From: DASVBE01 sp963770375 | GTDB lineage: Bacteria; Actinomycetota; Actinomycetes; Streptosporangiales; Streptosporangiaceae | Assembly (NCBI GenBank): GCA_963770375.1 | Contig: CAVYPM010000006.1 | Coordinates: 186,001 to 250,000, forward strand | Length of the DNA stretch: 64,000 nt | Direction: 5' to 3' | Position numbers and translations under genes: made by a program | In this document: piece after piece, positions 41,588 to 50,315 of the stretch | Position numbering within the stretch: the stretch's first letter is position 1 | How the letters are laid out: every line of letters begins with the position of its first letter | Notes under the pieces: model-generated | What the model was told of the DNA's origin: nothing | Seen by the model: the letters and a program-made list of their open reading frames with translations, nothing else | Database searches by the model: none

Positions 41588-43266
41588 CCGGGAAGGAGCC
41601 GCGGGAGATGCGGGTCGACTGGAACACCCGGGTCCCGATGCGGGACGGCACGCTGCTGTCCGCCGACGTCTTCCGCAGCGGCAACGGGGAACCGCGGACC
41701 ACGCTGGTGGCCCGCACGCCGTACAACAAGAACAACGGCGAGCACCAGGCGCGGGCCGAGGCGTACGTCGCCGACGGGTACAACTTCGTCTGGATGGACG
41801 TCCGCGGGCGGGGCGACTCCGACGGCGAGTTCCGCCCGTGGCGGGCCGAGGGCCGCGACGGCTACGACACGATCGAGTGGATCGCGGCGCAGGACTGGTC
41901 CGACGGCGACGTGGTCACCTGGGGCGCGTCCTACCTCGGGTGCATCCAGTGGATGACGGCGCTGGAGCAGCCGCCGCACCTGCGGGGCATGATCGTCTAC
42001 GTATCCCCGTCGGACCCGTTCGAGGACAACGCCTCGGGGGTCGCGATCCCGTGGGAGATCTGCTGGATGCGGATGCTCGACGGGCACACCCAGCAGCACG
42101 TCGAGCGGATCGACTGGCCGTCCCTGTTCTGGCACCTGCCGTACCTGACCATGGACACCAACGCCGGGTTCCGCAGCGAGCACTGGCGGGACTTCGTGAC
42201 CCACCCGGTCACCGCCAACGAGCACTGGGACCCGATCCGCTTCCAGCCGCGGATCACCGAGGTGACGGTCCCCGTGCTGGCCATCACCGGCTGGTACGAC
42301 GACGTGCAGCGCGGGACGATCCAGAACTTCACCCTGCTGACCGCGCCGGACGCCCCGGCGGAGGTCCGCGCTAACCAGTGGATGATCGTCGGGCCGTGGG
42401 ACCACGGGTGCACCACCACCCGCAACCGGAAGCTGGGCCCGGTCGACTTCGGGCCCGGCGCGGAGACCGACCTGCCCGCGCTGGAACGGGAATGGCTGGC
42501 TTCGGTTCTGCGGAAACAGGGTGACCCGCCCGCGCCGGTCCGGCTCTTCGTGATGGGCACGAATACCTGGCGGGAAGAGCAGGAATGGCCGCTGGCCCGG
42601 ACCCGGTGGTCCCGGTATTTCCTGGCCAGCGCGGGCGACGCTAATAGCAGGCACGGCGGCGGCGAACTGCGCCGGGAAGAAGAGCCCGGCGACGGCCCGC
42701 CAGCGGACACCTATCGCTACGACCCGGCCGACCCGGTGCCCTTTATCAGCAACCACGCCTCCTCGTCGCAGATCGGCGGCCCGGACGACTACGCCGAGGT
42801 CGAGGAGCGCCCCGACGTGCTGGTCTACTCGACCGCACCGCTGGCCGAAGCGCTGGAGGTCACCGGTCCTGTCCGGCTGAAGCTGTACGCGTCCTCCAGC
42901 GCGGTCGATACCGACTTCACCGCCAAGCTGCTCGACGTGCACCCGGACGGCTTCTGCCAGCGGCTGTGCGACGGCATGGTCAGGGCCCGTTTCCGAAACG
43001 GCCACCGGCAGCCGGAGACCCGGCTGACTCCGGGCGAGGTCACCGAATTCGGGATTGACCTGTGGAGCACTTCCCACGTGTTCGCCCCCGGGCACCGGAT
43101 ACGGCTCGAAGTAAGCTCCAGCGCCTTCCCCAAGTACGATCGGAATCTCAACACCGGCGGTCCGCTGGACACCGGAACCGAGATGGTCACGGCAACCAAC
43201 TCGGTCTGGCATTCCCGCGGGTTCGCCTCCCATCTGGTGCTCCCGGAGATCCCAGGTCACAGCTGA
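41584..43266 (+). CDS. CocE/NonD-family hydrolase (X-Pro dipeptidyl-peptidase-like)
   Basis: A 560-aa alpha/beta hydrolase of the CocE/NonD type. The nucleophile is S116 in GASYLG, acid D239 in TGWYDD and His H274 in PWDHG; a C-terminal jelly-roll domain follows (about 420-555; VTGPVRLKLYASSSAVDTDF). Related enzymes are cocaine esterase, X-Pro dipeptidyl-peptidases, alpha-amino-acid ester hydrolases and glutaryl-7-ACA acylases. It has no signal peptide. ATG 41584 overlaps the binding-protein stop; ATG 41608 with GGGAG is an alternative. In this operon it probably opens an amide or ester bond of the imported compound. Confidence 0.9.
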   Translation: MTGKEPREMRVDWNTRVPMRDGTLLSADVFRSGNGEPRTTLVARTPYNKNNGEHQARAEAYVADGYNFVWMDVRGRGDSDGEFRPWRAEGRDGYDTIEWIAAQDWSDGDVVTWGASYLGCIQWMTALEQPPHLRGMIVYVSPSDPFEDNASGVAIPWEICWMRMLDGHTQQHVERIDWPSLFWHLPYLTMDTNAGFRSEHWRDFVTHPVTANEHWDPIRFQPRITEVTVPVLAITGWYDDVQRGTIQNFTLLTAPDAPAEVRANQWMIVGPWDHGCTTTRNRKLGPVDFGPGAETDLPALEREWLASVLRKQGDPPAPVRLFVMGTNTWREEQEWPLARTRWSRYFLASAGDANSRHGGGELRREEEPGDGPPADTYRYDPADPVPFISNHASSSQIGGPDDYAEVEERPDVLVYSTAPLAEALEVTGPVRLKLYASSSAVDTDFTAKLLDVHPDGFCQRLCDGMVRARFRNGHRQPETRLTPGEVTEFGIDLWSTSHVFAPGHRIRLEVSSSAFPKYDRNLNTGGPLDTGTEMVTATNSVWHSRGFASHLVLPEIPGHS

Positions 43267-43273
43267 CTGACGG

Positions 43274-43302
43274 CCGTGCGGGTCGCCAGTGGGCCCGCAC
43301 GG
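43274..43302 (+). terminator. Hairpin between hydrolase and GntR genes
   Basis: CCGTGCGGG at 43274-43282 pairs with CCCGCACGG at 43294-43302 (11-nt loop), 8 bp after the hydrolase stop. It may attenuate read-through into the GntR gene. Confidence 0.45.
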
Positions 43303-43353
43303 ACAAATGACCCGGCGCACAGCCGGGCCCGAAGGGCAGGAGTTCGCCAGTTC

Positions 43354-44091
43354 ATGGACGGCCAGCGGCAGCGAAAGGGCTCTGGAGCCGCGGACACCGG
43401 CGGGGCCGCAGGCGACCTGGTGCGGCCCAGCACGCTCAGCACGCTGGCCAGGGAGGCCATCCTGGTCCGCATCGTCGCCGGCGAGATAGCCCCGGGCCAG
43501 GTCTACTCGGCTCCCGTGCTGGCCGGGGTGCTGGGGGTGTCGGTGACGCCGGTCCGCGAGGCCCTGCTCGAGCTGGCCGCGGCCGGGCTGGTCGAGTCCG
43601 TGCCCAACAAGGGCTACCGGGTCGTGGAGCTGTCCCCGCACGACCTCGACGAGATCTTCGAGGTCCGGCTGATGCTGGAGGTGCCGACGGTGGCGAAGGT
43701 GGCCGCCACCGGCTGTGCCGGGGCGGAGATGGACCGGTTCCGGGCGCTGGCCGACGACCTCGACCGGCTCGCCCGCGACGGCGACGTCCCGGCCTTCCTG
43801 GAGGCTGACCGGGAATTCCACCTGGGGCTGACCGAGACCCTGGGCAACGGCCGTCTGACCGACATCATCTCCCGGCTCCGGTATCAGGCCCGGCTGTACG
43901 GGCTGCCGCGGCTCGCGGAGCGCGGGGAGCTGAAGGAGTCCGCTCACGAGCACCGGGAGCTGCTGGATGCGATCAGCGCGGGCGACGCCAGCGCGGCGGC
44001 CAGCATCATGACCCGCCACCTGCAGCACACCCGCGGGATCTGGGCCGGGCAGGCGGAGGCCAGGCCCGCTGACGCAGCCGCGGGGCAGTAG
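43354..44091 (+). CDS. GntR-family regulator, FCD domain
   Basis: A 245-aa regulator with an N-terminal winged helix (REAILVRIVAGEIAPGQ, then VLGVSVTPVREALLELAAAG, about 33-85) and an all-helical FCD ligand domain (VRLMLEVPTVAKVAATG, FLEADREFHLGLTETLGN, SAHEHRELLDAISAGD) with the Asp/His residues that usually bind a metal and carboxylate ligand. FCD regulators typically repress uptake and catabolic operons until the substrate or an intermediate binds. ATG 43354 is chosen, with AGGAG 13 bases upstream; an earlier in-frame start at 43276 lies inside the hairpin. Likely operator: 36579-36589. Confidence 0.92.
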   Translation: MDGQRQRKGSGAADTGGAAGDLVRPSTLSTLAREAILVRIVAGEIAPGQVYSAPVLAGVLGVSVTPVREALLELAAAGLVESVPNKGYRVVELSPHDLDEIFEVRLMLEVPTVAKVAATGCAGAEMDRFRALADDLDRLARDGDVPAFLEADREFHLGLTETLGNGRLTDIISRLRYQARLYGLPRLAERGELKESAHEHRELLDAISAGDASAAASIMTRHLQHTRGIWAGQAEARPADAAAGQ

Positions 44092-44097
44092 GCCGCG

Positions 44098-45099
44098 ATG
44101 GGCAGCTCACCGTCGCAAGCTGACCGGTCCCCTCGCCAGATCGGCGGTGAGCTGCTCCGGTCGCTGGTGCCGATGCCGGACGCGATCGGGGCCAGCCGTG
44201 CGGCGTTCATCGCGGCGGCGCGCGGCGAGCTCAGCTGGCCGCCCCGGTCGGCTCTGTCCCGGCACCGGGTCCTGGTCATGCCCGCCGAGCACACCTCGGG
44301 CAGCGCCATCGTCAAGGTCATCAGCGTGCAGCCGGACGGCTGGCGGCACGGGCTGCCCAGCATCGGCGGCAGTGTGCTGTGGGTGGACGGCGGCACCGGC
44401 CGGGTCGCGGCCCTGCTGGACGCCACCGCGCTGACCGCCCTGCGCACCGGGGCGGCCAGCGGGCTGGCCACCAGCCTGCTGGCCCCGCCGGAGGCCAGCG
44501 TCCTGGCCATGCTGGGCACCGGCGGCCAGGCCGCCGATCAGGTCGCGGCGGTGTGCGCGGTGCGCCCGGTCCGCGAGGTACGGGTCTGCGGGCGCGACGG
44601 CGGGCGGCGCGAGGAGCTGTGCGCCGAACTGGCGGCCAGCCATCCCGGCGTCGCCTTCCGGCCGGTGGCCAGCCCCGCGGAGGCAGTGCGCGGGGCGGAG
44701 GTGATCTGCGCTGCGACCCGGTCGCAGCGGCCGCTGTTCGAGGCCGCCGACCTCGGGCCGCAGGTGCACATCAACGCCGTCGGCGCGTACACGCCGCAGA
44801 TGTGCGAGATCCCTTCCCTGGCCTTCGCCCGGGCCAGCCTGGTCGTCATCGACGAACTGGCCGCCGTGCTCGCCGAGGCGGGCGACGTGCTGCAGGCCAT
44901 GGAGGCCGGCCAGGTGAGCCGCGATGAGCTGGTGGAGATCGGCTCGCTGCTGGACGGCGGCCAGTTCAGGCCGCCCGGCGGGCTGACCATCTTCAAGTCG
45001 GTCGGCATCGCCGCGCAGGACTGGGCCCTGGGCGAGCTGGTCGTCAGCCGGGCCCGCCAGCATGCGGCGGCCCCGGCTGACGACGGCGAGTGCGCCTGA
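44098..45099 (+). CDS. Ornithine cyclodeaminase/mu-crystallin-family enzyme
   Basis: A 333-aa NAD(P)-dependent enzyme of the OCD/mu-crystallin family. The substrate-binding Lys K73 lies in SAIVKVIS, and the Rossmann fold starts at LAMLGTGGQAADQV (about 137-150). DATALTALRTGAASGLATSL and INAVGAYTPQMCEIP are typical. Members act as ornithine cyclodeaminases, alanine dehydrogenases, ketimine reductases or opine-type dehydrogenases, so an amino-acid or imino-acid redox step fits the operon. ATG 44098 begins 6 bases after the GntR stop. The following frame is only a remnant of another amino-acid oxidase. Confidence 0.9.
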   Translation: MGSSPSQADRSPRQIGGELLRSLVPMPDAIGASRAAFIAAARGELSWPPRSALSRHRVLVMPAEHTSGSAIVKVISVQPDGWRHGLPSIGGSVLWVDGGTGRVAALLDATALTALRTGAASGLATSLLAPPEASVLAMLGTGGQAADQVAAVCAVRPVREVRVCGRDGGRREELCAELAASHPGVAFRPVASPAEAVRGAEVICAATRSQRPLFEAADLGPQVHINAVGAYTPQMCEIPSLAFARASLVVIDELAAVLAEAGDVLQAMEAGQVSRDELVEIGSLLDGGQFRPPGGLTIFKSVGIAAQDWALGELVVSRARQHAAAPADDGECA

Positions 45100-45116
45100 C
45101 GTGCCCACGGCACCCG

Positions 45117-45356
45117 TCCCGCCCCGCCGGGTGGCAGGTCGCGCGCTGCCGGCGCTCGCGGCGATGGGTCGGCGCGCGGCCCTGCACCCCGGACGGGCTG
45201 CCCGTCATCGGCCGGACCCGGTCGGCCCGGATCTTCGTGGCCGGAGGGCACGGGATGTGGGGGATCACGCTGGGCCCGGTGACCGGCCGGCTGCTGGCCG
45301 GCCTGGTCACCGGCCGGCCAGCGCCGGAACTCCGGCCCTTCGACCCGCTGCGCTAG
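45117..45356 (+). pseudogene. C-terminal remnant of a DadA-like FAD oxidoreductase
   Basis: The last 65 codons (WVGARPCTPDGLPVIG, then FVAGGHGMWGITLGPVTGRL and LVTGRPAPELRPFDPLR) are the unmistakable C terminus of a D-amino-acid dehydrogenase-type flavoenzyme. Just upstream, another frame gives RVAGRALPALAA, the segment that normally precedes it, so the remnant also has a frameshift near 45165. The FAD-binding N terminus of about 330 residues is absent: the intact OCD gene ends at 45099. It is therefore a deletion relic, last in the operon. Its TAG shares a CTAG with the convergent MMPL gene. Confidence 0.85.
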
Positions 45357-47815
45357 CTGCCGGGCCGGGCACCGCCGGTGGGGTCGCCTTCCGGAGCATG
45401 CTCCGCGGCGGCCACCGCGGCGGCTTCCGCGCCGGGCCTGCTCATCCGGGACGGCCACCAGTTCCACCGGCCGAGCAGCACCACGGTGGACGGCACCAGC
45501 AGGGTGCGCACCAGGAAGGTGTCCATCAGGATGCCGAACGCCAGCCCGAGCGCGATGTCGCGGAACTGCTCGCCGCCCTGTCCGCTGCCCGCGACGAGGC
45601 CGAACACCACGAACGTGCCGGCCAGCACCAGGCCCGCCGAGGTCACCGTGGTGCCGGTGGCGGTGAGCGCCCGGGTGACCGCGGCCCGTAGCGGCTGTTT
45701 CTGGGCTTCCTCCCGGATCCGTGTCATGACCAGGATGTTGTAATCCTCGCCGAGCGCGAGCAGGAAGATGAACATCAGGAACGGCATGAAGAACACCAGG
45801 CCGCCGCTGTTGCCGAGGTCGATGAACAGCAGCACGGACAGGCCGAGCGCAGCCAGGAACGAGATGCCCACCGAGGCGATCAGGTACAGCGGCGCGACCA
45901 GGCTGCGCAGCACGAGGGCCAGCAGCAGGCCGATCACCAGGATCGCGATCGGGATCACCTTGGACAGGTCGCTGTTCGAGATCGCGCTGATGTCGTACAG
46001 CGCCGGGGCCTCGCCGCCCACCGCGTTATCGACGGCGCCGATGGACTGCGCGACCTTGGCGGTGACCGCGCGGACCTGCGGCACCGCGTTCAGTGCCGGG
46101 GTGGTGCCCGGGTTACCGGCCTTGAGCCCGGTGAGGAACTGCACGGTGCGGCCGTCCGGGCTGACCAGGTTCCCGCTGGCCCGGTAGGCCTGGTAGAGCG
46201 CGGGCGGCACGCCGGCGGTGGCCGGCTCGTCGGCCGGCAGCGCCTTGGCCGGGCCGAGCTTGCTGTGCAGCTCGGTGAACTGGGCCGGGGTCAGCTGCGC
46301 CCCGGCCGCGTTCAGCGGCCCGGCGACCTGGGTGAACAGCCCGCTGGCCGACAGCTGCGGGGGGGCCTTCACGAGCGGCGACGGGTCATCCCAGACCGGC
46401 TGGCTGAACTTGAAGAGGAGCACGGTCGGGTTGGCCGAGGACTGCGGGAAGTGCTTGGCCAGCAGTGCGGTGCCGGCCGCCGAGTCGCTGCCGGCCGGCG
46501 GGGTGGTGTCGCCGCCGAACCCGCCGGACACGTAGCCGAGCGAGCCCAGCGCCAGCCCGCCGAACACCACGATGCCGATGGCCAGGGTGATGCCCGGCCG
46601 GCGGACGATCCGGGTGGCGACCTGGCTCCACGCGCCGGCCTTGCCGCTGCCCTGGATGTTCCACGGCAGCAGCTTGGGCCGCTTGAAGACGCCCTGGAAG
46701 ATGGTCCGCTTGACGGCCAGCAGCGACAGCCGGATGGACAGCAGCGCGGGCAGCAGGGTGAGCCCGGCGATCAGGATCACGCCGATCGCGATCGCGAACG
46801 GGATGCCCAGGTCGGAGTAGAAGGAGAAGCTGGCCAGCAGCAGGGTGAGCACCGCGGCGATGACCGTGGCGGCGGAGAACGTGATCGACTCCCCCACCTT
46901 GGTGACCGACCGGACGATGGCCAGCCGGGCCGCGGGACGCGGGTGCAGCAGGTCGGCGAAGATGCCGACCCGCTCGACGGGACCGCCGCCGCCTGGCTGG
47001 TTGTGGCCGGCCGCCCGCAGTTCCTCACGGACCCGGAAGACCAGGAACAGCCCGTAGTCGGTGCCCGCGCCGAGCACCAGCACGATCAGCAGGAACTGGG
47101 CCAGCGGGGACACCTGGAGGCCGTGCTTGGCCGCCTCGGCCACCAGCGGCCCGGCGATGATCACCGAAAAGGCGGCGGGCGCGATCGTGACCAGCGCCAG
47201 CGTGAACGACCGGAAGATCAGCACCAGCAGCACGATGATGAAGATGATCGACAGGTTCTCGATCTTGTTGCCCTGGTTGCCCGAGGCTTTCTGCTGGTCG
47301 ACCTGGATGGCCACGTCGCCGGCCAGGTGCACGCTCAGCCCGGCGGGCAGGTCCGCCTGCGCGATCTTCGCGCGCAGCCTGTCGATGAAGTTGACGGTTT
47401 CGTTGCCGTTGCCGCTGTTCTGGTCGGCCAGCACCTCGAGCTGCTCGGCCTGGCCGTCGGCGGACCGGCCTCCGTCCAGCACCCGGGCGACGCCGGGCAC
47501 AGTGATCAGCTGCTTCTGCAGGGAGGTCATGGCCGCGTCATCGGCGGCGGTCAGGGCCGACCCGGATCTGGCCGCCACCACCGGGATCGGGATGAAGTTG
47601 GCCGTGCCGAACGGCGCCGACAGGTCTATCGCATGTTGGCTGGGCGCGCTGGCGGGCAGGAACTTGGAGTTGTTGTTCTGCGTGACGCTGGACAGGGCCG
47701 GCAACTGGGTGGCTGCCCCGATCGCGGCTGCTATCCACACCAGCAGGACGAGCCACCGGAACCGCACCGCGAAGCGCCCGATCGCGCCGAAAATCGCGTC
47801 GATATGCACAACCAA
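45353..47815 (-). CDS. MMPL-family RND transporter, copy 1
   Basis: An 820-aa MMPL exporter with two RND repeats. Each has an external domain after helix 1 and a five-helix block; the proton-relay motifs are GAGTDYGLFLVFR in the first half and GEDYNILVMTRIREEAQ in the second. MMPL proteins export lipids, siderophores, pigments or antibiotics in actinobacteria. The N terminus reads MVVHIDAIFG from TTG 47815; GTG 47809 is the alternative and no ribosome-binding site is seen. The C-terminal tail is Ala/Glu-rich. It diverges from copy 2 across a strong inverted repeat. Confidence 0.93.
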   Translation of the reverse strand: MVVHIDAIFGAIGRFAVRFRWLVLLVWIAAAIGAATQLPALSSVTQNNNSKFLPASAPSQHAIDLSAPFGTANFIPIPVVAARSGSALTAADDAAMTSLQKQLITVPGVARVLDGGRSADGQAEQLEVLADQNSGNGNETVNFIDRLRAKIAQADLPAGLSVHLAGDVAIQVDQQKASGNQGNKIENLSIIFIIVLLVLIFRSFTLALVTIAPAAFSVIIAGPLVAEAAKHGLQVSPLAQFLLIVLVLGAGTDYGLFLVFRVREELRAAGHNQPGGGGPVERVGIFADLLHPRPAARLAIVRSVTKVGESITFSAATVIAAVLTLLLASFSFYSDLGIPFAIAIGVILIAGLTLLPALLSIRLSLLAVKRTIFQGVFKRPKLLPWNIQGSGKAGAWSQVATRIVRRPGITLAIGIVVFGGLALGSLGYVSGGFGGDTTPPAGSDSAAGTALLAKHFPQSSANPTVLLFKFSQPVWDDPSPLVKAPPQLSASGLFTQVAGPLNAAGAQLTPAQFTELHSKLGPAKALPADEPATAGVPPALYQAYRASGNLVSPDGRTVQFLTGLKAGNPGTTPALNAVPQVRAVTAKVAQSIGAVDNAVGGEAPALYDISAISNSDLSKVIPIAILVIGLLLALVLRSLVAPLYLIASVGISFLAALGLSVLLFIDLGNSGGLVFFMPFLMFIFLLALGEDYNILVMTRIREEAQKQPLRAAVTRALTATGTTVTSAGLVLAGTFVVFGLVAGSGQGGEQFRDIALGLAFGILMDTFLVRTLLVPSTVVLLGRWNWWPSRMSRPGAEAAAVAAAEHAPEGDPTGGARPGS

Positions 47816-47893
47816 AAAGGCTACTGCGCGCGGGCGGCGCTCGCGTCAGCCAGATGGCTGACCCAGCCGTACTCTCCCGGAAGTACATGACCG

Positions 47894-47950
47894 GCTCCGC
47901 CGGGAGTACCGGCTGGGCTGCGCAGGCCGGCCCGGTACTCCCGGCGGAGC
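47894..47950. promoter_or_regulatory. 19-bp inverted repeat between two MMPL genes
   Basis: GCTCCGCCGGGAGTACCGG at 47894-47912 has its exact complement at 47932-47950, with a 19-nt spacer. A partial third copy (TACTCTCCCGG) lies just upstream at about 47871-47881. It is midway between the divergent starts and is a good candidate for a shared operator. No regulator gene is adjacent. Confidence 0.7.
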
Positions 47951-47988
47951 GATTGCGGGAAATTAGGTGGCGCCCGGCCGGGGATGCC

Positions 47989-48027
47989 GGTAACGATGAG
48001 TTACCGCCCTCGATAGCGATGAGTTAC
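47989..48027 (+). promoter_or_regulatory. Repeated CGATGAGTTAC motif upstream of MMPL copy 2
   Basis: CGATGAGTTAC occurs at 47994-48004 and 48017-48027, 23 bp apart. The first copy is part of a perfect dyad GGTAAC-GATGA-GTTACC (47989-48005). The copies precede the MMPL copy 2 start by about 70 bp and may be a TetR-like operator. Confidence 0.5.
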
Positions 48028-48098
48028 TGCGGCCCGGTCCGTCAGGACCGTGAGCGCAGACCGCGGCCCGCCTGCCGCCGAGCCCTGGAGGACTTGCC

Positions 48099-50207
48099 AT
48101 GAGACGAGCCCGTGCGATCGTCAGCATCCCGAGCGGGCGCCGGACCAAATGGATGGTCCTGGTGCTCTGGGTGGCCATCCTGGCGGTGGCCGGCCCGCTG
48201 GCGGGGAAGCTGATGGGCGCGGAGAAGAACGACGCGCAGGCCTGGCTGCCCGCGCAGGCGGAGTCCACCAGGGTGCTGGCCCTGCAGTCGCAGTTCCTGT
48301 CGCCCAACGTGTTCCCGGCCGTGGTGGTCTACGACCGGCCGGGCGGGCTGACCGCGGCGGACCGCGCCAAGGCCACCGCCGACGCCGGGCGGTTCCGCTC
48401 GGTGGCCGGGGTGGTGCCCGGCCAGGTGCAGGGGCCGTTCACCGCCAGGGACGGGCAGGCGATCCAGACCGTCGTCCCGGTTGACCTGGGCACGGACGGC
48501 TGGGACAAGGCCGGGCCCGCGGTGGACTCGCTGCGCGCCATCGCCGAGGCCAACGGCCAGGGCCTGACCGTGCACATCACCGGGCCGCTGGGCACCGCGG
48601 CCGACTCGGCCAAGTCGTTCAAGGGCATCGACAGCACGCTGCTGTTCGCCACCCTCGGCGTGGTCATCGTGCTGCTGCTGTTCACCTACCGCAGCCCGGT
48701 GCTCTGGCTGCTCCCTGTGATCTCCGCGGGCGTGGCGCTGATCGCGGCACAGGCCCTGATCTACCTGCTCGCGGCGCACGCCGGGCTGACCGTGAACGCG
48801 CAGAGCGCGGGGATCCTTGACGTGCTGGTGTTCGGGGCCGGGACCGACTACGCGCTGCTGCTCACCGCCCGGTACCGGGAGGAACTCCGCCGCCACGAGG
48901 ACCGGCACGAGGCCATGGCCGTGGCGCTGCGCCGGGCCGGCCCGGCCGTGGTGGCCAGCGGCGGCACGGTCATCGTCAGCCTGCTGGCCCTGGTCATCGC
49001 GGAGCTGAACTCGACCAAGGGCATGGGCCCGGTGCTGGCCATCGGCGTGGCCGTGGCCCTGCTGTCGATGATGACGCTGCTGCCGGCCCTGCTGGTGATC
49101 ACCGGCCGGTGGGTGTTCTGGCCGGTGCGGCCCGCCTTCGGCTCCGCCGAGCCGACCTCGCGCGGCCTGTGGGCCCGGATCGGCAACGGCATCGCCGCCC
49201 GGCCGCGGATCGTCTGGGTGACCACCGCGCTGGTGCTCGGCGCGATGGCCCTGGGCCTGACCGGGCTGAAGGCCAGCGGCCTGACCAACGCCCAGTCGTT
49301 CCGCGGCCACCCCGACTCGGTGATTGGGCAGACCGTGCTCGAGCAGCACTTCCCCGGCGGCGGCGGCCAGCCCGTGGTGATCATCGGCCGGGACGGCAGC
49401 GGCGCCCAGCTGGCGGCCGCGGTCCGGTCCGTGCCGGGCCTCACCGCGGTGACGCCGCCGGCCACCCGGGCCGGGCACGCCTACCTGGAGGCGACGCTGA
49501 CCGCGGCGCCGGACAGCCCGGCCGCCTACACCACGATCGACAAGGTCCGGGCCGCCGTGCACGCGGTGCCCGGGGCGGACGCGCTGGTCGGCGGCAACAC
49601 CGCGATCAACCTCGACGTCCAGCGGGCCGCGGCGCACGACCGGAACCTGATCATCCCGGTCGTGCTGGTGGTGGTGTTCATCATCCTGGCCCTGCTGCTG
49701 CGCGCGGTGATCGCCCCGCTGATGCTGGTCGCCACCGTGGTGCTGTCGTTCGCCGCGACGCTCGGGGTCAGCGCGCTGGTGTTCGACCACGTCTTCGGCT
49801 TCGGCGGCGCGGACACGTCATTCCCGCTGTTCGCGTTCGTGTTCCTGGTCGCGCTGGGGATCGACTACAACATCTTCCTGATGACCAGGGTCCGGGAGGA
49901 GGCCATCCGGCACGGCACCCGGCGCGGCGCGCTGAACGGGCTGGCCGCCACCGGCGGGGTCATCACCTCGGCCGGCCTGGTGCTGGCGGGCACGTTCGCG
50001 GTGCTGGCCACGCTGCCGGTGACGTTCCTGACCGAACTGGGCTTCGCGGTCGCGTTCGGCGTGCTGCTGGACACGATCGTGGTCCGCTCGGTCCTGGTCA
50101 CCGCGCTCAACCTGGACCTGGGCCGGTGGCTGTGGTGGCCGAGCCGGCTGGCCAGGGACACCTCGCACGAGCCGCAGCGGGAAACCGAGCCCACCGCCGT
50201 CGGCTAG
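48099..50207 (+). CDS. MMPL-family RND transporter, copy 2
   Basis: A 702-aa MMPL exporter with two RND repeats and the relay motifs GAGTDYALLLTARYREEL and GIDYNIFLMTRVREEA. It is shorter than copy 1 because the second external domain is reduced, and the two are clearly different paralogues rather than a recent duplication. ATG 48099 has GGAGGAC 6 bases upstream. Actinobacterial MMPL proteins of this size are mostly found beside TetR regulators or biosynthetic genes; here neither is present. Substrate unknown, possibly lipid or small hydrophobic metabolite. Confidence 0.93.
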   Translation: MRRARAIVSIPSGRRTKWMVLVLWVAILAVAGPLAGKLMGAEKNDAQAWLPAQAESTRVLALQSQFLSPNVFPAVVVYDRPGGLTAADRAKATADAGRFRSVAGVVPGQVQGPFTARDGQAIQTVVPVDLGTDGWDKAGPAVDSLRAIAEANGQGLTVHITGPLGTAADSAKSFKGIDSTLLFATLGVVIVLLLFTYRSPVLWLLPVISAGVALIAAQALIYLLAAHAGLTVNAQSAGILDVLVFGAGTDYALLLTARYREELRRHEDRHEAMAVALRRAGPAVVASGGTVIVSLLALVIAELNSTKGMGPVLAIGVAVALLSMMTLLPALLVITGRWVFWPVRPAFGSAEPTSRGLWARIGNGIAARPRIVWVTTALVLGAMALGLTGLKASGLTNAQSFRGHPDSVIGQTVLEQHFPGGGGQPVVIIGRDGSGAQLAAAVRSVPGLTAVTPPATRAGHAYLEATLTAAPDSPAAYTTIDKVRAAVHAVPGADALVGGNTAINLDVQRAAAHDRNLIIPVVLVVVFIILALLLRAVIAPLMLVATVVLSFAATLGVSALVFDHVFGFGGADTSFPLFAFVFLVALGIDYNIFLMTRVREEAIRHGTRRGALNGLAATGGVITSAGLVLAGTFAVLATLPVTFLTELGFAVAFGVLLDTIVVRSVLVTALNLDLGRWLWWPSRLARDTSHEPQRETEPTAVG

Positions 50208-50315
50208 GACGGGCCGGCGGCAGCGGCCGAATCCCCGTCCCGGGCTGGCGGCGCGGCGTTAGGCTCGTCTGCTGGCCGGCCATGATGACCGGCCAGGGAC
50301 GGGAAGGTGGGCCCG

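Noticed and set aside
41326..44028. 900-codon minus-strand frame through the hydrolase and GntR genes
   Set aside because: Antisense shadow of the CocE/NonD and GntR genes; composition is typical of reversed GC-rich coding DNA.
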